In this document: piece by piece, positions 33,197-41,773 of the stretch
Position numbering within the stretch: position 1 is the stretch's first letter
Layout: every line of letters begins with the position of its first letter
Assembly (NCBI RefSeq): GCF_048553275.1
Contig: NZ_JBLZMW010000014.1
Span: 1 to 64,000, forward strand
Source of the DNA: Pacificoceanicola sp048553275
Lineage (GTDB): Bacteria > Pseudomonadota > Alphaproteobacteria > Rhodobacterales > Rhodobacteraceae
Reading direction: 5' to 3'
Length of the DNA stretch: 64,000 nt
Notes under the pieces: model-generated
What the model was told of the DNA's origin: nothing
What the model saw: only the letters and a program-made list of their open reading frames with translations
Databases searched by the model: none
Made by a program: the position numbers and the translations under genes

Positions 33197-34434
33197 CACT
33201 CCGCCGCTCCCTTCATTGCGGCGACCATCGCCTCCGCGCCTTGTTCGCAGAGGTGTCGGGCGAGGGTCTCGGCGCTGGTCTCATCCGGGACCAGCCGCGC
33301 GCGGCGCTCGCGTGGGATCTCCGAAAGCAGGGTCGTCAGCGTCTCCAGCATTTCCGCGCCAAAGCCCGGCTCCTCCCGGATCTGCTGCATCAGCCGATCA
33401 AGCTCATCCACCGCCGAGCCGCCGCCGGAGACCGCGTCGCCATCGCTGAGGTCAAACTGCACCTTGTCGATCCACAGCGCCCCGGCGGTTTGCGCCAGCT
33501 CCGCAATCGTCTCCTGCCAGCGATCCCTGTCGCGCAGGATCTGCCACTTCATCGGCGTCTGCCCGGTCAGTTGCAGACGCAGCACCCCGGCCTCCGCACT
33601 GATCTGCGCCGCCGCGCTGCGCAGAGCCTCGCGCAAGGCCCCGCGCAGGGCGTCTTCGCTGTCGATCCCGCTGCAAGGCAGCGTGATCTCGGCAAACTCC
33701 ACCGCCGCCGTGGGCACCTCCGACACCGTAACGGTCCTGCCGTCGATCTCGATCAACGTGGCGGATTTTGGCCCTGCCTCGCCGATATCGCGGCCCTGCG
33801 GAATCCCGGGCATGACGATCCAGGGCGCGTCCGAATGCACTTGCCGTTTGTGGATGTGTCCCAAGGCCCAGTAATCAAAGCCCATGTCCCGAAGCTCGGC
33901 CACAGAGCAGGGCGCATAGGTGTCATGCCCCGGCGCCCCGGCGAGCGATGTGTGCAGCATGGCGATGTTCACCGCACCGGGGACGGGCGCGGCAAACTTG
34001 CCCAGAAGGCTGTCCGGGGCGTGGCGGTTGCTGAAGCTGACGCCGTGAATCCAGACGTCCTGCGCGCCAAGCTGCACCTTGCCGCCGCGTCCGTCAAAGA
34101 CATGGACATTGTCGGGCAAAGTCAGCTCCCCGGTGATCGGGTTCTCCGCGTCATGGTTGCCCTTGATATAGAACACCGCGATCCCGGCGTCCTTGAGCCG
34201 GTCGAGCTGGGCGATCAGAAACGCGGCGGTGCGGGCGCTGCGCTCGGCCCCGTCAAACAGATCTCCGGCGATCAGAACCCCCGACACCTGCAAATCCAGC
34301 GCCGCATCGACGATCCGGATCAGGGCGGTGCGGGTGGCGGTCTGGACCTGCTGGCTCAGCGCCTCATCCCGCAGGGCAAGCGATTTCAGAGGCGAGTCGA
34401 GGTGAATGTCCGCAGTGTGCAGAAGGGTGATCAT
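33196..34434 (-). CDS. YhaO/SbcD-like metallophosphoesterase (DNA repair nuclease)
   Basis: A 412-aa calcineurin-like phosphoesterase with all five family motifs. These are D-x-H in LLHTADIHLD, GD in IAGDLFDG, GNHD in IKGNHDAE, an isolated H in AMLHTSL, and G-H-x-H in LGHIHKRQ. These ligate two Mn ions in Mre11/SbcD nucleases. The C-terminal half is a capping domain expected to contact the ATPase. The gene overlaps its partner's start, a strong sign of an obligate complex. I take the ATG at 34434 that gives MITLLHTADIH; the GTG at 34446 is the alternative. Confidence 0.87.
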   Translation of the reverse strand: MITLLHTADIHLDSPLKSLALRDEALSQQVQTATRTALIRIVDAALDLQVSGVLIAGDLFDGAERSARTAAFLIAQLDRLKDAGIAVFYIKGNHDAENPITGELTLPDNVHVFDGRGGKVQLGAQDVWIHGVSFSNRHAPDSLLGKFAAPVPGAVNIAMLHTSLAGAPGHDTYAPCSVAELRDMGFDYWALGHIHKRQVHSDAPWIVMPGIPQGRDIGEAGPKSATLIEIDGRTVTVSEVPTAAVEFAEITLPCSGIDSEDALRGALREALRSAAAQISAEAGVLRLQLTGQTPMKWQILRDRDRWQETIAELAQTAGALWIDKVQFDLSDGDAVSGGGSAVDELDRLMQQIREEPGFGAEMLETLTTLLSEIPRERRARLVPDETSAETLARHLCEQGAEAMVAAMKGAAE

Positions 34435-34575
34435 ATCGGGGTCCACAGGGCCACTGGCAAAAGGCTACGCCCCTGCATGGCACAGATCACCCATCCTGCA
34501 ACAGCCCTTCAGCACGAAGAAAACCATGTGCCGCGCAATCGCACACAGCGTGGCGGCGCATGGCGGGCGCAGGGA

Positions 34576-35043
34576 TTACCAGGCGTTGTACTGCAGATAC
34601 TTGCCGGACATTTCGACCTTCACCCGGTCGCCCTTTTCATGCGCAACACGCGTGACGGACATGTCAAAGTCGATCGCGGACATGATGCCATCGCCGAATT
34701 CCTCGTGGATCAGCGCTTTGAGGGTCGGGCCATAGACGCCGACAATCTCATAAAAGCGATAGATGCAGGGGTCGGTCGGCACGGTCTGGGCAAAGACCTT
34801 GTTCGGGCTTTCGGCCAGCACCCCGGCGGCTTCGGCGGGCAGGCTCAGCAGGGCCGCGAGCTTCTCGGCCTTCTCCAGCGGAAAGGCATTCATACCCATG
34901 CAGGCGGAGTGGGTGAAGACCGGCGACATGCCGATCTCCGCCGCAATCCCGGTCCAGGTGAGACCGGCCTTCTTCCTGGCGATGATGATCAGCGCGGTCA
35001 CGTCTTCCTTGGTCAGTAATTCGTCTGCGATGAGGTCTTTCAT
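34576..35043 (-). CDS. cynS: cyanate hydratase (cyanase)
   Basis: A 155-aa enzyme converting cyanate plus bicarbonate to ammonia and two CO2, which detoxifies cyanate or uses it as a nitrogen source. The catalytic triad falls exactly at the E. coli numbers: R96 and E99 in YRFYEI and S122 in GIMSAID. The N-terminal 80 residues form the HTH-like dimerisation domain. The ATG at 35043 follows GGAG; the in-frame upstream start at 35103 would run into the kinase gene. It is the last gene of an operon, 26 bp downstream of the phosphatase/kinase. Confidence 0.96.
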   Translation of the reverse strand: MKDLIADELLTKEDVTALIIIARKKAGLTWTGIAAEIGMSPVFTHSACMGMNAFPLEKAEKLAALLSLPAEAAGVLAESPNKVFAQTVPTDPCIYRFYEIVGVYGPTLKALIHEEFGDGIMSAIDFDMSVTRVAHEKGDRVKVEMSGKYLQYNAW

Positions 35044-35069
35044 GGGTCTTGTCTCCTGTTGGGTGAAGG

Positions 35070-36794
35070 TCAGCCTGCGAGTTGCACGGCCAGTACGAGG
35101 CAAAGCAGCGCCAGAAGCGCGGTGGTGCCTTGCCAGAAACGAACGGGATTTCGATCGGCCAGCGGCACGTGACGGCCAGCGCGGAAGGTGCTGCCGGGCG
35201 TGCTCAGATCGGCAACGAACTCGGACAGCGCGTCATAACGGCGGATCGGATCGGGGTTGCAGGCGCGGCGCAGGGCCGCGTCCATCCAGAGCGGCACGCC
35301 ATTGTCATCGTCGCGGGCGCTTTGATAGCTCAGCCTCATCTGGTCGCGCCGCGAAGTGATCCGCCCGACCTGTGCGCCAAAGGGCAGGCGGCCTGTGAGC
35401 ATCTCGTAGGCGATCACGGCCAGCGCGAACTGATCGCCGCGCCACGACACCACATCTCCCGACAGGTATTCCGGCGCGGTGTATTGGAACGTTCCGGCCA
35501 TATGGCCAAGCGTGCCGGGCGCAGCCTCATCGACACCCGCCACGGCGGTCGAGCCGAGGTCGATGATCTTCACCGTGCCGCTCTGGTCGATCATCACGTT
35601 CTCCGGGCGCAGATCCTGATGGATCATCTCGCGGCGATGAAAGGCCCGCAGCCCTGCCGCCATCTGGCCGATGATGTCACGCACCTGCGTCAAATCGGGC
35701 GCCGGATTGTCCGTCATCCATTGCCGCAGGGTGACGCCCTCGACAAAATCGGTGATGACATAAAGCGTCGTGCGCCGCTCCGGCGGCTGGGCCGCGCTGA
35801 GCACATGCGGCGAACTGAGCCGCCGCGCGATCCATTCCTCCAGGACGAAACGTCGAAGATACGCCGCATCCTTTGCCATCTCCGTTGCGGGGATCTTCAG
35901 GGCCACGCGGGTGCCGTCCGGCGCCGTGGCGAGGTAGACATGACTGCGGGCGGTGGCGTGAATCTGGCGCAGGATGCGGAAGCCGTCGATCTCGGCGCCC
36001 GGTTTTGGCGTCGGCGGAACCGGCAGGCGCGCTGCGTCGAGGTGCAACCCGTCATCGGTCTCCGGGAGCGTGTCGATGCGAACGATCTGCACCGTCAGAT
36101 TGTCGCGGCTCCCGGCATTCTCGGCCGCTTCCACGATCTTTGCGGCGGCCAGATCAAGCGTGTCGGCCTGCAGCGCGTCCCGGACCGTCGCACCGTTGAT
36201 GAAGTCATGAACGCCATCCGTGGTCAGGATGAACACATCGCCCGGCTGAAGCCGCACACGGCGATAGTCCACCTTCACCTGTCGCGCGGCGCCCATGGCG
36301 CGGCCAAGGTAGCTTTCATCTGGCGACAACTGAACCCGGTGGTCTTCGGTCAGCGGCTCAAGGCTCGCGCCGCTGAACAGGCTCACCCGGCTGTCACCCA
36401 CATGCAGGATATGCCCGTCGCGCCCCTTCAGGATCAGCGCGGCAAGGGTGCAGACGCGGCCCTGATTGATATCCGTCAACGCCGTGTTTCGACCATGCAA
36501 CCACGCATTTGTCGCGGCAATCACCCGGGTCGCGGCCGTGCGCGCGGTCCAGGCGTCGGGCGTGGCATAGTAATCGGAGAGCAGGGCTTTGATGGAGACC
36601 TCCGCCGCCTCCCGGCTGATTTTCGAGGACGAAATCCCGTCAGCCACGGCAAGCGTGATGCCCTTGAGGCTCCGCATCTGGCCGTCGGGGATCAACGCGC
36701 CGTGAAAATCCTGGTTCTCCGGCTTGCGGCCCGCCCGCGAACACTGACCGAGAGAGACGGTCAGGGCCTGCCTGACTGTGGTGTCCTTTGGCAT
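35070..36794 (-). CDS. fused PP2C phosphatase / Ser-Thr protein kinase, C-terminally membrane anchored
   Basis: A 574-aa bifunctional signalling protein. Residues 1 to about 240 are a PP2C/PPM phosphatase (LAVADGIS, HVGDSRV, LTTDGVHDF, SRDNLTVQIV with the metal-binding Asp residues). About 265-520 are a Hanks-type kinase with the VALKIP lysine, the catalytic loop HQDLRPEN (HQD instead of HRD), the metal-binding IIDLGS (DLG instead of DFG) and the APEYLSGD substrate-binding APE. About 551-572 form a TM helix (TALLALLCLVLAVQLAG). It sits between the formate/nitrite channel and cyanase, so regulation of nitrogen-compound uptake by reversible phosphorylation is a reasonable but untested idea. Confidence 0.9.
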   Translation of the reverse strand: MPKDTTVRQALTVSLGQCSRAGRKPENQDFHGALIPDGQMRSLKGITLAVADGISSSKISREAAEVSIKALLSDYYATPDAWTARTAATRVIAATNAWLHGRNTALTDINQGRVCTLAALILKGRDGHILHVGDSRVSLFSGASLEPLTEDHRVQLSPDESYLGRAMGAARQVKVDYRRVRLQPGDVFILTTDGVHDFINGATVRDALQADTLDLAAAKIVEAAENAGSRDNLTVQIVRIDTLPETDDGLHLDAARLPVPPTPKPGAEIDGFRILRQIHATARSHVYLATAPDGTRVALKIPATEMAKDAAYLRRFVLEEWIARRLSSPHVLSAAQPPERRTTLYVITDFVEGVTLRQWMTDNPAPDLTQVRDIIGQMAAGLRAFHRREMIHQDLRPENVMIDQSGTVKIIDLGSTAVAGVDEAAPGTLGHMAGTFQYTAPEYLSGDVVSWRGDQFALAVIAYEMLTGRLPFGAQVGRITSRRDQMRLSYQSARDDDNGVPLWMDAALRRACNPDPIRRYDALSEFVADLSTPGSTFRAGRHVPLADRNPVRFWQGTTALLALLCLVLAVQLAG

Positions 36795-36856
36795 GGGGCG
36801 CTCCGGAAGGAAAAGAAGGGGCCCCGCCGATGGGCAGGGCCCGAAACATGAGAGAC

Positions 36857-37708
36857 TTATTCCGCCGGAACGCTGGTCGCATCGTCGTTGCGATCCACGC
36901 CGTTGCTGCGCGCGGGGCTTTCGCGGAAGTGCGTCATGTAGATCATGCCGCCCACGAAGGTCAGGCCGCCAACAAGGTTGCCAAGGATCACGGGGATTTC
37001 GTTGTAGGCGAGATAATCAAACCAGGTGAAGTTGCCGCCCAGCATGATGCCGCTCGGGAACAGGAACATGTTCACGATCGAATGTTCGAAGCCGAGGTAG
37101 AAGAACACGAGGATCGGCATCCACATCGCCATGATCTTGCCGGAGGTGGAGGTGGACATCATCGCGGCGACCACGCCGGTCGAGACCATCCAGTTGCACA
37201 TGACCGCCCGCACGAACACGGTCAGCATGCCTGCGGCCCCCGCGGCGGCATAGCCCACGGTCCGGCTTTCTCCAATGAGCCCGATCTTCTGCCCCACGGC
37301 ATTCGGTTCCTGGCTGAAACCCATGGTGAAGATGATCGCCATGAAGATCGCGGTGGTCATCGCCCCGGCGAAATTGCCGACGAAAACCAAACCCCAATTG
37401 CGCAACATGCCGTTGACGGTGACGCCGGGACGCTTGGCAAAGAGTGCCAGGGGAACAAGCGTGAAAACACCGGTCAGAAGGTCAAACCCCATCAGGTAGA
37501 GCATGCAGAAGCCGACGGGGAACAGCAGCGAGGCGACAAGGAAATTGCCGGTGTTGACCGCGATGGTGACGGCAAAGGCAGCGGCAAGCGCGAGGATCGC
37601 CCCGGCCATATAGGCACGGATCAGCGTATCCTTGGTGGACATGAAGACCTTGGCTTCACCGGCGTCGACCATCTTGGCCGCGAATTCCTTGGGAGTGACG
37701 TATGACAT
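36857..37708 (-). CDS. formate/nitrite transporter family channel
   Basis: A 283-aa FNT-family pentameric channel with six TM helices. Typical motifs include the N-terminal amphipathic MSYVTPKEFAAKMVDAGEAK, the first hairpin GFDLLTGVFTLVPL and FVGNFAGAMTTAIF. The NWMVSTGV half and the conserved FLGFEHSIVNMFLFP (here YLGFEHSIVNMF) holding the second central His/Glu region are also visible. Nitrite or formate, or possibly cyanate given its operon partners, could be the permeant. It is the first gene of the channel-kinase-cynS operon. Confidence 0.9.
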   Translation of the reverse strand: MSYVTPKEFAAKMVDAGEAKVFMSTKDTLIRAYMAGAILALAAAFAVTIAVNTGNFLVASLLFPVGFCMLYLMGFDLLTGVFTLVPLALFAKRPGVTVNGMLRNWGLVFVGNFAGAMTTAIFMAIIFTMGFSQEPNAVGQKIGLIGESRTVGYAAAGAAGMLTVFVRAVMCNWMVSTGVVAAMMSTSTSGKIMAMWMPILVFFYLGFEHSIVNMFLFPSGIMLGGNFTWFDYLAYNEIPVILGNLVGGLTFVGGMIYMTHFRESPARSNGVDRNDDATSVPAE

Positions 37709-38160
37709 CTGAGGGGGTCCTTTCGTGAGGGGCGCGTGGAAGGTCAGGCGCCTTTTTCTGAATAATGTGAAAGATCTGCCGGGCGCGCCCGGGGATGGAG
37801 AGGCAGAGCCGCAAGGCGGTTTCGATTGGCAACAGGGCCGCGCCGCAGGTCAGCAGAGGGCGGGCGGCGCGTAACAGCGTGGCCAATTCCGAGGCACAAT
37901 CGCGCAAGGCGAACCGTCAGAAAGCCAATCGTTCGAGGTGGGTTTTGGGATCGGGACAACCGGGACTCCGCTTCGTGATTGAACGCGGAACCGATGTCTC
38001 GGGCGCCGCGGCGATTTCTGTCCGGGACCGGTCTGGCGGTCCCGCAATCCGGCCAGGGCCGGATCGAAAAGCGACATCCTTGCCGCCCGCCCCATGGGGG
38101 CTGTCTTGACTGAAATGCCGCGCCGTTGCGGCGGGCGGGAAGGCTTTGCTCCCGGCCCAT

Positions 38161-38185
38161 AATCATTCATTCACATCGAATGATT
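38161..38185. promoter_or_regulatory. 8-bp inverted repeat, possible Rrf2-type operator
   Basis: aatcattc and gaatgatt form a perfect 8-bp inverted repeat separated by 9 nt. It lies between the Rrf2 regulator (ends at 38365) and the FNT channel (starts at 37708). The 656-bp gap 37709-38364 otherwise shows no gene. AT-rich dyads of this size are bound by Rrf2 proteins such as NsrR, but the site is about 450 bp from the channel start, so the target is uncertain. Confidence 0.35.
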
Positions 38186-38364
38186 GCGCCTTGGCAACGG
38201 TTTTCCCTGCCGTCTTGTCAGAAACCCGCGAATTCCATGGCGGGCTTTCGAAACTGCGGAAGTTTTGAACAGGATTTTCGGCTGAGGGCTTGAAACATGG
38301 CCGAATGCGAAACTGCCCCCCCCGCGCGCCGCCGCCCCGGCGCACAGTGCGATTCCCCGTCGCG

Positions 38365-38820
38365 TTACGTTGCGTCGAGGGGTGGCGCTGTGCCGTCTGC
38401 GGCGGCGTCCTGCAAAATGCCGAGGGTCGCGGGATTGGCAGCAAGGGCGTCCGCTAGGCTGATTTGCTCCAGATAGCCATAAAACGCCATCTTGGCCCGC
38501 TTCAGCGCCGGAACCAGTCCGCATTTACCGTGCAGGATGCATGTCGCGCAATCGACCATGGCGGAATCGCCTTCCATATAGCGGGCAATGGCTCCGACCG
38601 TGATGGCGCGCGGAGGGCTGGCCAGTTCAATGCCGCCGCTGCGCCCGCGCGTGGATTTGACGAAGCCGCCATCCACAAGCTGCGTCACCACTTTCATCAG
38701 GTTGCTTTGGGACAACCCATGTGCCCGCGCGATTTCGGCAATGGAGACGCGGCGCCCGCCATGCGCACCGAGATAAAGACACACGCGCAGGGAATAGTCT
38801 GTAAATTTCGAAAGGCGCAT
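38365..38820 (-). CDS. Rrf2-family transcriptional regulator with three-Cys cluster motif (NsrR-like)
   Basis: A 151-aa winged-helix regulator. The N-terminus MRLSKFTDYSLRVCLYL and the HTH (SIAEIARAHGLSQSNLMKVV) with the wing GRSGGIELA are classic Rrf2. The effector loop carries CATCILHGKC, a C-x2-C-x5-C set expected to hold a [2Fe-2S] or [4Fe-4S] cluster. NO, oxygen or iron status could therefore be the signal. It is most like NsrR by pattern, but this is not decisive. It is divergent from the Gbc-like operon with a 551-bp gap (38821-39371) in which I recognise nothing else. Confidence 0.85.
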   Translation of the reverse strand: MRLSKFTDYSLRVCLYLGAHGGRRVSIAEIARAHGLSQSNLMKVVTQLVDGGFVKSTRGRSGGIELASPPRAITVGAIARYMEGDSAMVDCATCILHGKCGLVPALKRAKMAFYGYLEQISLADALAANPATLGILQDAAADGTAPPLDAT

Positions 38821-39371
38821 GGCATGTGACTTTGTCTGTTACTCGTATGGCGTCGCACCCTGCCGGATTCAGGACAGAAGTACCAGCGGTAGGACTACGG
38901 GCCCGGCCCGCGCCGCATCGGCGGCGGTGCGGCTGAACACGTCCGTACGGTCGAAAATGCTCGGGTCCGGACTGAACTCGGACTGGGTCTCGACCTCGCT
39001 CCGTGTCAGGACCTGGAGGGCGGCAGCCGCGCCATCCCACCCGCCGGGCCTTCCCCGGTTGGGGAAATTCAAGACGCCGGGTGCGCCGTTCAGGCCGGAG
39101 AAACGCCCGTGGTCGTACAAAATCTGCCAGTATTTCAGGCAGTTTCGAGATCCGCCCACGGCCACTGGCCTCCGGATTGACAGCCAAGTCGCGATAGATT
39201 TCCCGGAAGTCGCAAACCGGTCATACCGCCGGAGCAATTGGTGACAGTCTTGCGATGACACAGCGCGGGATGTCCCTGACTCGCGCGCTTGCCGTGAAAC
39301 CCTTGTTAATGCCTCGTTCAGGCCAGTGCGGGCACTGTCCCCTCTGTCCGGCGCCCCACAGGAGATGCCTC

Positions 39372-40610
39372 ATGCTGCGTGAACCGGATGTTCTGGCCCA
39401 GCTCATGCGCCGAAAGCCCGCTCATTCCCTGCCACAGGACCTTTACTGCGATCCCGGCGTGTTTCAGGTCGATCTGGAGAAGATCTGGTACCGCGACTGG
39501 CTCTTCTCCATTCCGGCCTGCGAGATCCCCAAGGTCGGCGACTATGTGGTTCACGAGGTCGGGGCCTATTCCGTGGTCATCGTACGCGGGACCGACGGTG
39601 CGATCCGGGCGTTCCACAATTCCTGCCGCCATCGGGGTTCGGTTTTGTGCAAGACGAAGAAGGGGACGAACCCCAAGCTCGTCTGCCCCTATCACCAATG
39701 GACCTACGAACTCGATGGTCGCCTGCTCTGGGCGCGCGACATGGGACCGGATTTCGACCCGGCCAAACATGGTTTGAAGCCGGTCCACTGCCGCAATGTG
39801 CGCGGGATGGTCTACATCTGCCTTGCGGAGCACGCGCCTGATCTGTCCGGCCTCGAAGCACAGGCCACGCGCTATATGTCGCCGCATGATCTGGAAAACT
39901 CCAAGGTCGCCTTCGAAAGCACGATCATCGAGGAGGGCAACTGGAAGCTGGTCTGGGAGAACAACCGGGAGTGTTATCATTGCTCCGGCAACCATCCCTC
40001 GCTCTGCCGCACCTTTCCCGAAGATCCACGCCTGATCAGCAAGGATGAGCAAGGCGAGATGTCGGAGCTTCAGGCCCGCCATGCCGAACGCTGCGCGGCT
40101 GCGGGGGCGGCGACAGCCTTTGTCGAGGCCGATCAGGGCGATTGGCGGTTTGTGCGCACCCCTCTGCTCGGCGGCGGCGAGAGTTACACCATGGATGGCA
40201 AGGTTGCCGTGTCCCTGCCCAATTCCTCCTTGCCGTTCAAGGACGCCGGGAGCCTGCTCAAGTACAAATATCCGGGCACGTGGAACCACTTCCTGTCCGA
40301 TCACGCGATTGTCTTCCGCGTCACACCGATCAGCGCGATGCAAACCGAGGTCTGTACCAAGTGGCTGGTTCACAAGGACGCGGTCGAGGGGCGGGATTAC
40401 GACCTCAATCGGCTGACCGAAGTCTGGATCGCCACCAACGACGAGGACCGCGAGGTCGTCGAAAACAACCAGCGCGGCATCCTCTCGCCCGCCTATGAAC
40501 CCGGCCCCTATTCGCCGACCCAAGAAGCCGGCAACATGCAGTTCGTGGATTGGTACGCAAGGACGCTGATCCGTGCGATCACCGGCCCTGCGGCCGTTGC
40601 GGCGGAGTGA
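39372..40610 (+). CDS. Rieske non-heme iron oxygenase alpha subunit, GbcA-like
   Basis: A 412-aa ring-hydroxylating-type oxygenase. The Rieske [2Fe-2S] motif is C-x-H (CRHRG) followed by C-x2-H (CPYHQW), 17-18 residues on. The catalytic mononuclear iron site is NNRECYHCSGNHP with its two His. Together with the reductase encoded 5 bp downstream it matches glycine betaine demethylase (GbcAB), which oxidatively removes a methyl group to give dimethylglycine and formaldehyde. Stachydrine or carnitine-type substrates are alternatives. An in-frame start exists at 39255, but the ATG at 39372 has AGGAGA upstream and gives the family N-terminus. Confidence 0.87.
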   Translation: MLREPDVLAQLMRRKPAHSLPQDLYCDPGVFQVDLEKIWYRDWLFSIPACEIPKVGDYVVHEVGAYSVVIVRGTDGAIRAFHNSCRHRGSVLCKTKKGTNPKLVCPYHQWTYELDGRLLWARDMGPDFDPAKHGLKPVHCRNVRGMVYICLAEHAPDLSGLEAQATRYMSPHDLENSKVAFESTIIEEGNWKLVWENNRECYHCSGNHPSLCRTFPEDPRLISKDEQGEMSELQARHAERCAAAGAATAFVEADQGDWRFVRTPLLGGGESYTMDGKVAVSLPNSSLPFKDAGSLLKYKYPGTWNHFLSDHAIVFRVTPISAMQTEVCTKWLVHKDAVEGRDYDLNRLTEVWIATNDEDREVVENNQRGILSPAYEPGPYSPTQEAGNMQFVDWYARTLIRAITGPAAVAAE

Positions 40611-40615
40611 CAGCC

Positions 40616-41701
40616 ATGAGCCTCGACAACACCTTTACCGCCGACGCGGACAGCGGCATCTGGACCGACGATGAGCCGCTGGAATGCTGCTCGGTCGTGC
40701 CCGAAGCGCCGAACACGGCGACCTTCGGTTTTGTCGCGCCCAGCGGCAGCATGTTCAAATATCTGCCGGGCCAGTTCCTGACGCTGGAGCTGCCGGTGCC
40801 CGGCGGCACGGTCTGGCGGACCTATACGATCTCCTCGTCGCCCTCGCGGCCGCTGTCGCTCACGGTCACGGTCAAGGCGCAGGAAGGCAGCATCGGCACG
40901 CGCTGGATGCTTGATCACCTGCGGCCAGGCATGCGGATCAAGGCCACCGGCCCGGCGGGCATCTTCACCCTCCCGACCCGGGATACCAGGAAGTATCTTT
41001 TCATTTCAGCAGGCTCCGGCGTCACGCCGTCGCTGTCGATGACCACCTACCTGTATGATCGCGGCACCGGGATCGACGTGGTCTTTCTGAATTGCGCCAG
41101 GCGGCCCTCCGATATCATCGGACGCCAACGGTTGGAGCACATGGCCTCGCGCGTGCCGCAGATGAAGCTGCATTTCATTGTTGAAGAAGACGACCCCTAT
41201 CAGGTCTGGACCGGTCTGCGCGGGCGCCTCAATCAGATCATGATTGGCCTGATCGCCAGCGATTACCTGGAACGCGATGTCTATTGCTGCGGGCCAGAGC
41301 CTTTCATGGCTGCGGTGCGCGAGATGCTGATCGGTCTTGGCTATGACATGGACCGCTACCATCAGGAGAGCTTCCAGGCGCCGGTCAAGACCGAAGCGCA
41401 ATTGCCGGAGACGGATGATGTCGTGCTCGATGATGCGGCAGAGGCCAGTGTCACCTTCGCCGCGTCCGATGTGACAGCGGATTGTACGGAAACCGATACG
41501 GTTCTTGCCGTGGCCAAGGGGGCGGGGCTGAATATTCCGTCGGGCTGTACGTTTGGCGTTTGCGGCACCTGCAAGGTCAAGAAGCTCTCGGGGCAGGTCC
41601 ATATGGTCCACAACGGCGGCATTTCCCAGGACGACATCGACGCCGGATTCATCCTTGCCTGCTGCTCCAATCCCATTGGGGCGGTCACGGTCGATATCTG
41701 A
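40616..41701 (+). CDS. ferredoxin-NAD(P)H reductase component, GbcB-like
   Basis: A 361-aa electron-transfer partner of the oxygenase. The FAD-binding barrel has RTYTISSSP, and NAD binding follows with FISAGSGVTPSLSM and CCGPEPFM. The C-terminal plant-type [2Fe-2S] ferredoxin domain has CTFGVCGTC and a final Cys in CCSNP. The start ATG lies 5 bp after the oxygenase stop, so the two are co-translated. Electrons pass from NAD(P)H via FAD and the ferredoxin cluster to the Rieske centre. Confidence 0.88.
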   Translation: MSLDNTFTADADSGIWTDDEPLECCSVVPEAPNTATFGFVAPSGSMFKYLPGQFLTLELPVPGGTVWRTYTISSSPSRPLSLTVTVKAQEGSIGTRWMLDHLRPGMRIKATGPAGIFTLPTRDTRKYLFISAGSGVTPSLSMTTYLYDRGTGIDVVFLNCARRPSDIIGRQRLEHMASRVPQMKLHFIVEEDDPYQVWTGLRGRLNQIMIGLIASDYLERDVYCCGPEPFMAAVREMLIGLGYDMDRYHQESFQAPVKTEAQLPETDDVVLDDAAEASVTFAASDVTADCTETDTVLAVAKGAGLNIPSGCTFGVCGTCKVKKLSGQVHMVHNGGISQDDIDAGFILACCSNPIGAVTVDI

Positions 41702-41773
41702 TCGGTTTGACCTGGACGCGCGCCTGTCGCGAGAGCCCTGGCCCATGGGGGCGACCCAAAGGACGGCGCGTTG

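Noticed and set aside
37744..38170. Overlapping open frames of 104-140 codons in the FNT-Rrf2 gap
   Set aside because: No start signals, Arg/Ser-rich translations typical of random high-GC frames.
39255..39371. Upstream start for the GbcA-like gene
   Set aside because: The ATG at 39372 has AGGAGA and correct family N-terminus; the extension is Cys/Arg-rich and unlike the family.
38821..39371. Open frames on both strands between the Rrf2 gene and the GbcA-like gene
   Set aside because: Arg/Pro-rich shadow frames with no ribosome site or recognisable domain; treated as a regulatory gap.
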